DNA of 64,000 nucleotides. Origin: Priestia megaterium NBRC 15308 = ATCC 14581. GTDB lineage: Bacteria; Bacillota; Bacilli; Bacillales; Bacillaceae_H. The stretch lies in the NCBI RefSeq assembly GCF_000832985.1, contig NZ_CP009921.1, forward strand, positions 237,265-301,264. Reading direction: 5' to 3'. Each line of letters opens with the position of its first letter. Position 1 is the first letter of the stretch. A program made the position numbers and the translations under genes. This document shows positions 1 through 7,806 of the stretch, piece by piece. The notes under the pieces were generated by a model. It was not told the DNA's origin. It did not search any database and saw only the letters and a program-made list of their open reading frames with translations.

Positions 1-119
1 GGGGTATTTGTAATATAGGATAATCGATAAATACATTCTTTAAGATCAATTGGAAGTGATGGCTTTACATCTCGTTTTTTGTCACTTCGAATTCTCCTCT
101 TCTTCTCTTCTACTCTCAC
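1..119 (-). CDS. Partial gene running off the left edge, unrecognised basic protein
   Basis: Thirty-nine codons are open on the minus strand to the window edge. The GTG start at 119-117 is chosen because an AGGAGTGA ribosome binding site lies about 6 nt upstream (125-131), and no stop follows. The visible N-terminus is very basic (M-R-V-E-E-K-K-R-R-I-R-S-D-K-K-R) and then becomes D-V-K-P-S-L-P-I-D-L-K-E-C-I-Y-R. I do not recognise the family. The basic start suggests a nucleic-acid binding protein, which is inference. A longer plus-strand frame overlaps it but lacks a ribosome binding site. Confidence 0.5.
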   Translation of the reverse strand, partial: MRVEEKKRRIRSDKKRDVKPSLPIDLKECIYRLSYITNT

Positions 120-271
120 ACAATCACTCCTAAAATCTAAATTTATCTCTAGGACAATGACTTTCTGTACATACCTAAAACATATATATGGCAGGGGAGG
201 GAAGAGCATGTATAATTTTTTTAGATATTGGAAAAAACTTATAATAGTAGAACATGAGAGGAGTCTTTTGT

Positions 272-379
272 ATGAAAATGACGAAAGAAGAGGCGCAAGA
301 AATCGCTAAAAAAATAAAGGAAAACTCTAATAAGTACGGATTGCCTGTAAAGAAAAAGAAAAATGCTAGTTCAACCTAA
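272..379 (+). CDS. Small lysine-rich protein, 35 aa
   Basis: ATG at 272 follows an AGAGGAG ribosome binding site at 257-263 with good spacing and the frame closes at TAA 377-379. The product is almost all Lys, Glu, Asn and Ala, with a cluster of Lys near the C-terminus (V-K-K-K-K-N). An intrinsic terminator follows 20 nt later, which supports a real short transcript. It is divergent from the partial gene at the left edge. Function unknown; no family recognised. Confidence 0.45.
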   Translation: MKMTKEEAQEIAKKIKENSNKYGLPVKKKKNASST

Positions 380-397
380 AAAAGAATATATAAAATA

Positions 398-437
398 AAG
401 CCTTCCACCTAATAAAAAGAGAGAAGGCTTATATTTT
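398..437 (+). terminator. Terminator after the 35-aa gene
   Basis: AAGCCTTC (398-405) pairs with GAAGGCTT (423-430), followed by ATATTTTTC. Confidence 0.7.
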
Positions 438-534
438 TCTACTATACTTATGGAATAACATTTACTAAATTACGTAATGAAGGTAAAAGGAATTCATAAT
501 AAAGCTTCAAAAAGATATGTTTTACTTTAACAAC

Positions 535-563
535 TAAAGCCACTAGATGTACTAGTGGCTTAG
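535..563 (-). terminator. Terminator of the parMR operon
   Basis: A 10-bp stem, AAGCCACTAG (537-546) with CTAGTGGCTT (552-561), lies just past the parR stop on the minus strand. Confidence 0.65.
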
Positions 564-567
564 GCTT

Positions 568-942
568 TTAAAAATCACTAAATTCTTCAAGATCATCATC
601 ATCTAAAGATCCAGACACTTGTTCTAAATCTGCAATTTTTCCTTCTTTGATAGCGTGGTTTTCTGAAGACTTCTCTTTAATATCGTCTGATGCATTGGCA
701 AAACCATTAGCTTGAGCTAATTTCTTTAACTCCCGCAGCTCAGAATTGATATGTTCGAGCAGTTCTTCTGTTCTATTCTCCTGTTCTACTTGATCGGTAG
801 ATGTATGATGGAGTTCACGAACAATTAAAGATGAAATATAGTCCCCCAATTTTCGAGACTTTGCATATTTTGCAAGTACGTCATAGACTTCATCACTTAA
901 CTGGTTGGTTTTTATCGTAAAGGCGTTCTGACGCTCTGACAT
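568..942 (-). CDS. parR: ParR-like centromere-binding adaptor
   Basis: A 124-residue protein directly downstream of the parM-like gene (17 nt gap) on the same strand. The start is the ATG at 942, 6 nt after AGGTGAT; the GTG at 951 would overlap that ribosome binding site. The N-terminal half (K-T-N-Q-L-S-D-E-V-Y-D-V-L then a helix-rich stretch) suits a ribbon-helix-helix DNA-binding domain. The middle is charged and helical, and the tail is very acidic (D-D-D-D-L-E-E), as in adaptors whose C-terminus contacts the filament. In type II plasmid partition systems ParR binds the centromere repeats and links them to growing ParM filaments. The role is assigned from position and architecture more than from sequence similarity. 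Both genes should be transcribed from the parC region at 2157-2290 and autoregulated by ParR. Confidence 0.7.
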   Translation of the reverse strand: MSERQNAFTIKTNQLSDEVYDVLAKYAKSRKLGDYISSLIVRELHHTSTDQVEQENRTEELLEHINSELRELKKLAQANGFANASDDIKEKSSENHAIKEGKIADLEQVSGSLDDDDLEEFSDF

Positions 943-959
943 GGTTATCACCTACGTTG

Positions 960-2141
960 TTAGGATTTAACGGCTTTCTTCTCGGCTTGTTTCTTTTGAA
1001 GATATCCAAGGCTTCGAATTTCTAGGCCAAATAAATTTAAGTGACGACTATCTTCTGGCACCTTATGATATTTCTCTGTACGTTCTTCACCGATTTTTTC
1101 ATTCATGATATTCATAATGGCTACTTCTAGTGTCGGAGCAACACCACCACTATATACATATTTACGAATTTTATTTGCTGGCGGTGGGGCTACATCGTTT
1201 AACTTCGCTAGTAAAATCTCTACATAGTCTTTTAAAGAAGATCTAATTTGAGCTGTTAAGTCGATGGATTCACCTGTGTTTTCATTTTTCAACTCGAATT
1301 TTTGTTTGCTGTAATTATCTAAAATAAACTGATCAAAAGCACGTAAATCGGTAAACAGCTCTGGGAATTTCTCTTTTCGTAACTTATCGATATGAGCTAA
1401 ATAGGGAATACCCTCGATGCTTTGGAATGATTCACGGCTGTTCGCAGCTTTTAATCCCTCTGGTAAAATAACGACATCAATTGATCCTCCACCGATATCA
1501 ACCATTACGGTTTCGCATTCCACATATTCATTAGCATCTTCACGGTCTTGAAGCGTTAGGTCTTTCTTTAACGCAAAGCGTGCAATTTCTCCTTCTTTTA
1601 AGCATGCACTTTCTTCCACAGAAACTTTTATTTCTTTTTCAAACCCTGGTGTATGAATATGGAAAGCATGGTCCCCTAAGAAACGAGTTGCCATTGCTTT
1701 TTGTGCTTCACCAAATGTGCTTTCTTTTTTTAGTAACCAGATTGGTAACATCGTAGAGAAATAACCAATCTCAATGCTATTATCCTTTTGATCTTTCGCA
1801 TGCAATGCATGATAGTATGCAATGGCAGCCAAAAATGTCACGTAAGGAATATGGCTTGTAATTTTATTATGTAAACGATTAATGTGATTGTTCGCAAGTT
1901 GTTGGCTTGCGGCGATGTCACCGACTAAGAAATAACGTTCTTTCTCTTCGTCACCGATTGTTGTAGATAGTAAGATACGCTTCTTAAATTCTTCTGGTGC
2001 CGTCACAGCATCTGTAAAGAATGAATCAGCAGCTTCTTTTTGAAGTTCTACAACGTTGGTTGGGAAGTCAAATAGGTACCCATCCATAATGTTCATATCC
2101 ACGGAGTTTCCACAGTCTTTATTAAAACGTGAAATTTTCAT
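960..2141 (-). CDS. parM: ParM/StbA family actin-like plasmid segregation ATPase
   Basis: A 393-residue actin/Hsp70-fold protein. The start is the ATG at 2141, preceded by GAGGTG at 7 nt; an ATG five codons upstream lacks a ribosome binding site. Phosphate-binding loop 1 is the N-terminal N-K-D-C-G-N-S region, loop 2 is V-M-V-D-I-G-G-G-S-I-D-V-V near residue 215, and the adenosine motif is Y-S-G-G-V-A-P near residue 335. ParM polymerises with ATP into filaments that push plasmid copies apart, bound through ParR to parC. The parM-parR order and the repeat array upstream fit a complete type II partition cassette, and the protein resembles the ParMs of large Bacillus plasmids. This is the clearest plasmid marker in the window. 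Confidence 0.88.
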   Translation of the reverse strand: MKISRFNKDCGNSVDMNIMDGYLFDFPTNVVELQKEAADSFFTDAVTAPEEFKKRILLSTTIGDEEKERYFLVGDIAASQQLANNHINRLHNKITSHIPYVTFLAAIAYYHALHAKDQKDNSIEIGYFSTMLPIWLLKKESTFGEAQKAMATRFLGDHAFHIHTPGFEKEIKVSVEESACLKEGEIARFALKKDLTLQDREDANEYVECETVMVDIGGGSIDVVILPEGLKAANSRESFQSIEGIPYLAHIDKLRKEKFPELFTDLRAFDQFILDNYSKQKFELKNENTGESIDLTAQIRSSLKDYVEILLAKLNDVAPPPANKIRKYVYSGGVAPTLEVAIMNIMNEKIGEERTEKYHKVPEDSRHLNLFGLEIRSLGYLQKKQAEKKAVKS

Positions 2142-2156
2142 CTCTATACACCTCAT

Positions 2157-2290
2157 TTTTAAGTTAAACTTCTGTTGAACTTATTATACAAGAAGAAGGG
2201 CAGAATTTCAACCCTTTAGTTCAACTTATTCACCTTCAAAAACTTACATATATCAACAATTATTTTTATCTAGTTGAACTTATTTTGGCA
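2157..2290 (-). promoter_or_regulatory. parC-like centromere and parMR promoter region
   Basis: Upstream of parM there are three copies of GTT(G/C)AACTTATT, at 2174-2185, 2219-2230 and 2273-2284, in the same orientation and 45 and 54 bp apart. A partial copy, GTTAAACTT, starts at 2163. Direct repeats in this position are what ParR proteins bind. The parM promoter must lie in the same stretch. The rest of the gap to 2561 shows no gene. Confidence 0.65.
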
Positions 2291-2561
2291 TTAGAAGAAT
2301 AGGTGATTAGGGATTCTCTTTTAATCATAAATTACGCTTTTTTATTAAGGACAATTTATTACAAGTAATTTTGCGTAATGTACCTTATAGATAGTGAAAT
2401 TAAATATTAATAGCCACACTTACAACTAGAGGTGGCGCTAATTTCTAAAATATTCAAATGTTTATTTGATTATTTTTAGAAATTAGACCTAAATTCATAT
2501 TGGACAAACATATGCTGGGTAACAGAGGATAGGATACGGTTGATGCAAAAGGGGGAAATGC

Positions 2562-2813
2562 ATGACATATCTTAAAGTATTGAAAGTATTTTATGTGCTT
2601 TTGGCTGTAGTGGGAGCCATTCTAGCTATCGTTTCTTACTTTCAACATTCACTTTATTTAAAGTCATTTGGCCTTGTTTTGTTAGGGTCATCGCTCGTTT
2701 TTAATAGTTACACTACCCATTTAGAGTGGAAAGGAAGGGGGTCCTTTCTTTACATGGCCATAGGTCTAATAGTGATTGCCATAGCTATAGGTGGTTTTAC
2801 TAATGCATGGTAA
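2562..2813 (+). CDS. Small membrane protein, 83 aa
   Basis: ATG at 2562 with AAAGGGGGAA just upstream. Three hydrophobic segments cover about residues 6-25, 33-50 and 60-80, with short polar loops (H-L-E-W-K-G-R-G before the last). This layout is common among Bacillus small membrane proteins of unknown function, possibly DUF3953-like, but I cannot confirm a family. It is transcribed away from parC, with no obvious operon partner. Confidence 0.55.
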   Translation: MTYLKVLKVFYVLLAVVGAILAIVSYFQHSLYLKSFGLVLLGSSLVFNSYTTHLEWKGRGSFLYMAIGLIVIAIAIGGFTNAW

Positions 2814-3094
2814 CTATTTTTGTTAATGAAGAAAAATCTATATAGTTAATATTATAGATTGGACATTTTAGCTTCTAGCATCTAAGAACAACCAAACTAT
2901 CCTCATTTTTAATAAAGTTGTCTTTCTAGGATCAATTTTAGTTAACATAAAACCTATTATCGGTAATCATATTTAGAATTAATTAGATTACTAAAAGTTA
3001 TTGTATCTTTTCTCGACATAGCGAAACTTCGAAAGTAAAATTACAAAGTATAAATGTATTTTTTTGTAAAATAGAATAATGAGAGGTGTGAACA

Positions 3095-3607
3095 TTGAAA
3101 ATTGCATTCTTTGACAGAGACGGAACTATAATTGAAGATTATCTAGATCATGAATGGACTAGAATAGAGCGTCCTATATTTATAGAGGGTTCAATTAACA
3201 CGTTAAAAGAAGTCATAAAAAAAGGTTATAAAATTATACTCATTACAAACCAATACATTATTAACGAAGGATACATTACAATTGACCAGTATCACGACAT
3301 AAATAATCAAATGATAAATGAGTTAAAAGTCCAAGGGGTTGAATTGCTTGATGTTTTTTATTGCCCACATGGTAAAGACGAAGGTTGTACTTGTATAAAA
3401 CCTGAAACTGGAATGATTATGAAAGCAATTTATAAATATCCTGAAATTAGATTGGAAGAATGTTTTATGATTGGTGACTCAATAGTTGATATAGAACTAG
3501 CGATAAACATGGGAATTAAAGGTTTTGGAATAGGAATAGGCTCTAATTATAAGCAAGAAAATATATATCAATTGAATACTATCAAAGATTTGCCAACTTA
3601 TATTTAG
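3095..3607 (+). CDS. HAD-IIIA family phosphatase (GmhB/histidinol-phosphatase-like)
   Basis: A 170-residue HAD hydrolase starting at TTG 3095 behind GAGAGGTG. Motif I is D-R-D-G-T at residues 7-11, motif II is L-I-T-N-Q near 50, the Lys motif is K-P-E-T-G near 110, and motif IV is G-D-S-I-V-D-I near 128. A C-P-H-...-C-x-C cluster near residues 90-100 matches the zinc loop of the GmhB and HisB-N branch. Such enzymes remove a phosphate from sugar bisphosphates or histidinol phosphate. No heptose or histidine pathway gene is nearby, so the substrate is unknown. The length is near the family norm of 175-190, and the gene looks intact. It stands alone, ending at a strong terminator. Confidence 0.85.
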   Translation: MKIAFFDRDGTIIEDYLDHEWTRIERPIFIEGSINTLKEVIKKGYKIILITNQYIINEGYITIDQYHDINNQMINELKVQGVELLDVFYCPHGKDEGCTCIKPETGMIMKAIYKYPEIRLEECFMIGDSIVDIELAINMGIKGFGIGIGSNYKQENIYQLNTIKDLPTYI

Positions 3608-3662
3608 ATTTAAAAGGTAAATCTAACAACCTTAATTAACATAATGTGAATTCTAGGTATCA

Positions 3663-3702
3663 AAAAAAGCTTTTAAGTGTTATGTTTCTTAAAAGCTTTT
3701 TT
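3663..3702. terminator. Bidirectional terminator
   Basis: AAAAAGCTTTTAAG pairs with CTTAAAAGCTTTTT. It serves the HAD gene and the minus-strand operon ending at 3714. Confidence 0.75.
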
Positions 3703-3713
3703 TGTATGAATTA

Positions 3714-3815
3714 TCATCTAGTGAAGAACATATTTAAAATCTTTTTCAAAAATTGTTCGTAGGACTTAAACATAGAGCTAAATTTTGAACTTTGCTTTTC
3801 TTTTGGATTCATCAT
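3714..3815 (-). CDS. Small basic protein, 33 aa
   Basis: ATG-ATG at 3815-3810 follows GGGAGTAGGA, which overlaps the stop of the upstream gene at 3820, so translation may be coupled. The product is short and basic, with an aromatic-rich C-terminus (M-F-K-S-Y-E-Q-F-L-K-K-I-L-N-M-F-F). No family recognised. Position and ribosome binding site are the only support. Confidence 0.4.
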   Translation of the reverse strand: MMNPKEKQSSKFSSMFKSYEQFLKKILNMFFTR

Positions 3816-3819
3816 ATTC

Positions 3820-4422
3820 CTACTCCCTATGTAAATGTTGATTAAAAGTCTCAGCAATAAACATAAATTCTACATCGTCTTTATGTATAAAAAATGTAGT
3901 ACATCCCTCAATATCTGTGATCCTGTTTGATTGAGAACATATAACGTCTACCTCAACTAATTCAAAGTTAACAGCATCAGTATTCTCAGTATCCAAACCA
4001 GTTGTTAAATAGTGAACACTATCTCCAAAAGACTTGAAAACAAGCCTTTTTCCTTTTAGTTCTTCATCGTTGACCTCAAAATAATCGTTATTCAGTATGC
4101 CTTTAAAAGGTGTCATTTTTGGAAAGCATTCAATATGATGGATACCTTCATAACGTCTTAAGCTAAACATATAAGAGTGTGTTTCATTTGGCTCAATCTC
4201 AATACCGTATTTATAAGTAAACGTCTTATAAACCATTTCATAAAACAATGGAATGATAATATCGTCCCAAGCATCATAAGCATGAGCATGTATAGGAATT
4301 AGATGAGGGTATAAGCTCGTAATTGCTTGTTGGAAATTCAACAAAATGTCTGTGTCAGTAAGTTCACTCAAAGAATCATCCACTTCATGATTCTTAATCT
4401 TAGATAATCTATTATCAATCAT
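3820..4422 (-). CDS. Hypothetical acidic cytoplasmic protein, 200 aa
   Basis: The start is the ATG at 4422. A perfect AGGAGG lies 9 nt before it, inside the codons that would follow the ATG at 4440, so the longer form is unlikely. There is no signal peptide or membrane segment. The protein is acidic and rich in aromatic residues, with His-rich patches (I-P-I-H-A-H-A-Y-D-A-W-D-D near 50). I do not recognise the family. It probably forms a two-gene unit with the 33-aa gene whose ribosome binding site overlaps its stop codon. Confidence 0.65.
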   Translation of the reverse strand: MIDNRLSKIKNHEVDDSLSELTDTDILLNFQQAITSLYPHLIPIHAHAYDAWDDIIIPLFYEMVYKTFTYKYGIEIEPNETHSYMFSLRRYEGIHHIECFPKMTPFKGILNNDYFEVNDEELKGKRLVFKSFGDSVHYLTTGLDTENTDAVNFELVEVDVICSQSNRITDIEGCTTFFIHKDDVEFMFIAETFNQHLHRE

Positions 4423-4534
4423 TAAGCCATTCCTCCTCATAAGAAAAGTGTTACTCCTTAATTATACCTTTATCGAGATTAATAACTGTAACCCATATAC
4501 AAAATCAGTTTACATAATCAAAATTACAGGAACA

Positions 4535-4575
4535 AAAAAGCAGTTGAACATATCGGTTTCAACTGCTTTTTTTTT
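4535..4575. terminator. Bidirectional terminator
   Basis: AAAAAGCAGTTGA (4535-4547) pairs with TCAACTGCTTTTT, with a T run on both strands. It ends the minus-strand group 4758-5795 and the VanZ remnant. Confidence 0.75.
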
Positions 4576-4580
4576 TGATA

Positions 4581-4757
4581 TTATTTATGGGTAATTTTAA
4601 AAGAAACTAATTGTACAGCTTTCAAACTTAACATTCTCAATAGTTTATAACTTAAATAGCCTATATAAGCACCAAAGACATTGAGTATAATATCATCAAC
4701 ATAGCTTTTCTTGAATCCATTTTTATATCTCCATTTTGTTTTCTTCTTAGTAGAAAC
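4581..4757 (-). pseudogene. C-terminal fragment of a VanZ-like membrane protein
   Basis: Minus-strand translation gives G-F-K-K-S-Y-V-D-D-I-I-L-N-V-F-G-A-Y-I-G-Y and ends at TAA 4583-4581. The V-D-D-(I/L)-x-L-N-x-x-G-A-x-x-G-Y pattern is the conserved C-terminal signature of VanZ-family proteins. It has no start codon or ribosome binding site. It continues in the same reading frame as the gene at 4758-5231, separated only by that gene's TAA stop, so it looks like the tail of a lost gene spliced behind another one. Confidence 0.6.
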
Positions 4758-5231
4758 TTAATCCCAGTAGTTATAAAGAACTTCCCCTAAAGTAATTGGT
4801 TTCCAATATGCTATTTGCGCTAATTCTGCACTATTTAGTTGGTTGTCATTATTTATTAGTACAGATCCCTTTTTACGGGTGTACATTAACTTTTCATTCA
4901 GTGACTCTGCACCTAGAATCGTGTAAAAAGCTGAAAAGAAGAAGCTTAGTTCTTTGTCATTAACAAAGGTGATTCTCTCTTCATGAACAGAAGAGGCAAA
5001 TGCAACAAATGGATAATGCTTATTTAGCAATACGTAGACCTCTTTATTACTAATTCTTAAAACGCTAAAAAGAAAATTGGAATGAACGTCTGTATCGTTA
5101 CATTCCAATAGTTCTCCATTATAAGTTCTTGCAGCTTCATAACTATGTATTTTAAACTGCTTAAGACTGGTAGCAGGAGGTTTATCCTTTAGGTCTATAT
5201 AAAAACCTGTTACACCATTTAGTAGTTCCAT
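4758..5231 (-). CDS. Hypothetical protein, 157 aa, second gene of a pair
   Basis: ATG at 5231 follows AAGGAGGTAT. It is a mixed alpha/beta cytoplasmic protein without signal or membrane segments, including R-K-K-G-S-V-L-I-N-N-D near 120 and a C-terminal L-G-E-V-L-Y-N-Y-W-D. It starts 27 nt after the gene at 5259-5795 and is surely co-transcribed with it. I do not recognise the family. The in-frame VanZ fragment follows its stop. Confidence 0.65.
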   Translation of the reverse strand: MELLNGVTGFYIDLKDKPPATSLKQFKIHSYEAARTYNGELLECNDTDVHSNFLFSVLRISNKEVYVLLNKHYPFVAFASSVHEERITFVNDKELSFFFSAFYTILGAESLNEKLMYTRKKGSVLINNDNQLNSAELAQIAYWKPITLGEVLYNYWD

Positions 5232-5258
5232 AAGATACCTCCTTATAACTCCGTTTAC

Positions 5259-5795
5259 TTAGGCGTTATTACTAAAAAGAAGCTTTATATCTTGTTCTTC
5301 TTCACCATTGATAGTCAAATGTTCGATAGCTTCAATGTCTATGAACCTTTTCCCATCAACAAAACCAAATGAGTCCACTTCAGATATAACTACAGTTTCA
5401 TTCTCAATAATTTCTTTTACAAATCCAGTAGTTGAGTACTCTTCACTATCTAATAGCATAAGTGAGACAATATAATTCTGTGCTTTAGCAAATTCTAAGC
5501 CGCCTCTAATTAGGTCCTCAGTGTTTCCTGTATATGTTGGATGAACTTGTTTCTTAAGGTCGTAGAGATTTTTGATTTTTTTCAGGTATTCAGTTTCAGT
5601 AGCTACTGAAACAACGCTTTCTGTAGAAATAACGTAGTGTCCGTCATATAAACCAGAAGTCCCAACTGTTGCTAACAGTGTATACTCTTCATTGGTTTGA
5701 AGAATATATGCTACTAAGCATTTGTTGACGTCACCTTCGTATGTATAAATCTCCAGTAAATCTGTGTTCTTAAACCTATCTAATAAGTGTTTCAT
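5259..5795 (-). CDS. Hypothetical protein, 178 aa, with possible duplicated Sm-like folds
   Basis: ATG at 5795 behind AGGGGAAATT. Two beta-rich segments share a pattern: residues 15-65 (Y-E-G-D-V-N-K-C-L-V-A-Y, then T-L-L-A-T-V-G-T-S-G-L-Y-D-G) and residues 118-165 (G-F-V-K-E-I-I-E, then V-V-I-S-E-V-D-S-F-G-F-V-D-G). A helical linker joins them. Alternating G-x-(V/I) strands followed by an acidic turn and G resemble LSm-type beta barrels, but this is structural inference. It is the first gene of the pair ending at 4758. Confidence 0.65.
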   Translation of the reverse strand: MKHLLDRFKNTDLLEIYTYEGDVNKCLVAYILQTNEEYTLLATVGTSGLYDGHYVISTESVVSVATETEYLKKIKNLYDLKKQVHPTYTGNTEDLIRGGLEFAKAQNYIVSLMLLDSEEYSTTGFVKEIIENETVVISEVDSFGFVDGKRFIDIEAIEHLTINGEEEQDIKLLFSNNA

Positions 5796-5929
5796 ATAAT
5801 TTCCCCTTAACTGAATATGTTTTTTCTATTTTTTGGATACCGAAAATTATATCATATTGTTATTCATTTGATTTGTCCATTTTTCTGTATCCGTCCGTTC
5901 ATTCAAGCAGAAAGTTTAAATGAAGAATT

Positions 5930-6358
5930 CTAAGCTGGGTCTCTGCACTCATACACTTCATGAGGTTTCAAATTTCTTACTTTAAATGACTTCATCTCCC
6001 AACCGTTAGTGTGATAATCTTTTCTAATCGTCACTTTGAAAATATGAGAAGGTGAATTATGAGGGCCAAAGTATGACACCCCTTCAAGTATTGCTTCAAA
6101 CATCATGGAACCTGGATGGTCCAATTTTTTAATGGATAATACCTGCTGACAATCAAACCGTACTCCCTTACTATTTTTTGCACCGTAGTATTTTTCTGCT
6201 GCTTGTGTCATTTGACTATCTAATAAATCAATCACGGCATCTTCCAAAATGTTTTCGCGAGTTGCTTTTGTCTTAGTGGGTAAGTCCCTCGTTGCATAAG
6301 CTGATGAAGCGTTTGATACTAGCAACAGAGTAAAAATAGCTACGATGATTTTTCTCAT
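5930..6358 (-). CDS. Secreted DUF3888-like protein
   Basis: 142 residues from the ATG at 6358, with GAGGT about 10 nt upstream; a GTG at 6364 is the alternative. The N-terminus is a clear signal peptide (R-K-I-I-V-A-I-F-T-L-L-L-V with cleavage near A-Y-A). The mature part has the features of the Bacillus DUF3888 family: a helical start (A-V-I-D-L-L-D-S-Q-M), then beta strands with V-S-Y-F-G-P-H-N-S-P, and a C-terminal V-R-N-L-K-P pattern. Two Cys could form a disulphide. A homologue lies at 43836-44201. It is the last gene of a three-gene minus-strand run of secreted proteins (5930-7655). Molecular function unknown. Confidence 0.75.
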   Translation of the reverse strand: MRKIIVAIFTLLLVSNASSAYATRDLPTKTKATRENILEDAVIDLLDSQMTQAAEKYYGAKNSKGVRFDCQQVLSIKKLDHPGSMMFEAILEGVSYFGPHNSPSHIFKVTIRKDYHTNGWEMKSFKVRNLKPHEVYECRDPA

Positions 6359-6383
6359 GTTCACATTTACCTCTTAAATTCTT

Positions 6384-7142
6384 TTAATTTGAAATCATAG
6401 AATTTGCAATTTGGAGCAAATTACTCACCGCAACATTTTTCTTTGTAGATTGACTAATTCCAATGGTGTATCGTATTTTCCCTCGTTGAAACAGTAGTTG
6501 TTTTGCTGGAATATAGTTTGGCTGATACAAAGCTTTCGTACCATCCCTTAGCGTATACGATACAACATTATTGCTTGCATATTCCTCTAAGGAATGACTC
6601 GTCTTTGTTACCTTTAACTGAAACAGGCCGTGTAAGTTATCATTTCGGTAACGAATAATTAACGCATCCTTATCCTGATGTGTGTCAACATGTGTGACTT
6701 CAAAAGGAAAAATTGTGGGTTTCAGTATATCAACATGATGTCTTTTCTCGTATTTTTCAATGGTTTTGATTTCATTCATAAAAGGGTTAGATCCATTGTA
6801 TACTTCGTTTATGTTTGTAATTTGAGTTTTAGTAAATGAGACTTTCCAAATGAATGCGATTCTCTCATTTGCTACTTTTTTATCGTTAAAATATCCAATA
6901 AGGATTAGTTCATTTTCTTTGGATGAAGGCAACCCTTGTATGGTAAGTAAAGGTGTATCTTCACGTATTTCTGGAATATCTACGTTTGGAGCTACGTATT
7001 TTTCTGCTTGTTCACTTCCCATTCTCGTCAAAGAATGAACGAAGTTGTACAAAGCAGGTCTAGTATCCGAATAGGCCGAAGCCATTGGAGTTTCTGAAAA
7101 TAGGAAACCAATAGCAAGAATTAAGCATATAAACTGTTTCAT
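6384..7142 (-). CDS. Secreted protein, 252 aa
   Basis: ATG at 7142 behind AAAGGAATG. The signal peptide is residues 1-23 (hydrophobic core with cleavage after A-S-A). The mature protein is largely beta strand. Its last 60 residues (K-I-R-Y-T-I-G-I-S-Q-S, then L-L-Q-I-A-N-S-M-I) resemble the end of DUF4367-type domains found in Bacillus exported and anti-sigma proteins, but the match is weak. It sits 25 nt upstream of the DUF3888-like gene, so the two are probably co-transcribed. Exact role unknown. Confidence 0.65.
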   Translation of the reverse strand: MKQFICLILAIGFLFSETPMASAYSDTRPALYNFVHSLTRMGSEQAEKYVAPNVDIPEIREDTPLLTIQGLPSSKENELILIGYFNDKKVANERIAFIWKVSFTKTQITNINEVYNGSNPFMNEIKTIEKYEKRHHVDILKPTIFPFEVTHVDTHQDKDALIIRYRNDNLHGLFQLKVTKTSHSLEEYASNNVVSYTLRDGTKALYQPNYIPAKQLLFQRGKIRYTIGISQSTKKNVAVSNLLQIANSMISN

Positions 7143-7202
7143 TTTTTGTACATTCCTTTTTTAAAATTTACACCTGCGTTGTTTTTTAGGTTCGTAAAAG
7201 AG

Positions 7203-7655
7203 TCACTTACATAGAGCCATTCTTGCTTGCAGTATAGGAGGACCAAGCTTTTCTGTTTTTGAATTCGAAAGACGAATCTGTATTTTCACATTTTTCATAT
7301 CTACTGTAATTAAATCGAAACGTCCCGCCCATGTAGGACTTTCATCTTCAGGCGTGGGATACATACGGAACCTCCAACTTACTTCATTAGGTACAGAAGC
7401 AACCCCTTCATATCCATCATAGCGTCCGTATGAAGAAGGTTTAGGAAGGTGAACGCCTAAAATACTAATGTTTGTTCGAGGAAAACTAGGTGGATTCAAT
7501 TGTACTTTGTATATTAAGGCTGTGTCTTTTGCGTTTTTTAAATGTTTATCTATAGGTTCTAATATCAAACTACAAGGCATTTTACTGGCATTAGCTTGAT
7601 ATGGATAAACAAGTACTATAAACGACAAGACTATAACTAAGGTAAGTTTTTTCAT
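7203..7655 (-). CDS. Secreted protein, 150 aa
   Basis: ATG at 7655 behind GTGAGGGAAT. Signal peptide of about 23 residues ending A-N-A. The mature protein has two Cys, one near its start (M-P-C-S-L) and one two residues from its end (A-L-C-K), so a single disulphide joining the termini is possible. The middle is rich in Pro, Tyr and Trp with beta-strand character. First gene of the secreted run, 60 nt before the next. No family recognised. Confidence 0.6.
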   Translation of the reverse strand: MKKLTLVIVLSFIVLVYPYQANASKMPCSLILEPIDKHLKNAKDTALIYKVQLNPPSFPRTNISILGVHLPKPSSYGRYDGYEGVASVPNEVSWRFRMYPTPEDESPTWAGRFDLITVDMKNVKIQIRLSNSKTEKLGPPILQARMALCK

Positions 7656-7806
7656 GTTATTCCCTCACATTTCTTAGTTACTATCCCCTATTGAATACAT
7701 TATTATTATGATGGAATCAAAGCAGCATTTACTTCAGGAAACCTGAAGAATAGTCACAACCTAACTGGGCAAAAATACAACAAAATATGAATATAGGGTG
7801 AGATAT

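Noticed and set aside
79..309. A 76-codon plus-strand frame at the left edge
   Set aside because: No ribosome binding site; it overlaps the better-supported minus-strand GTG start at 119 and the 35-aa gene at 272.
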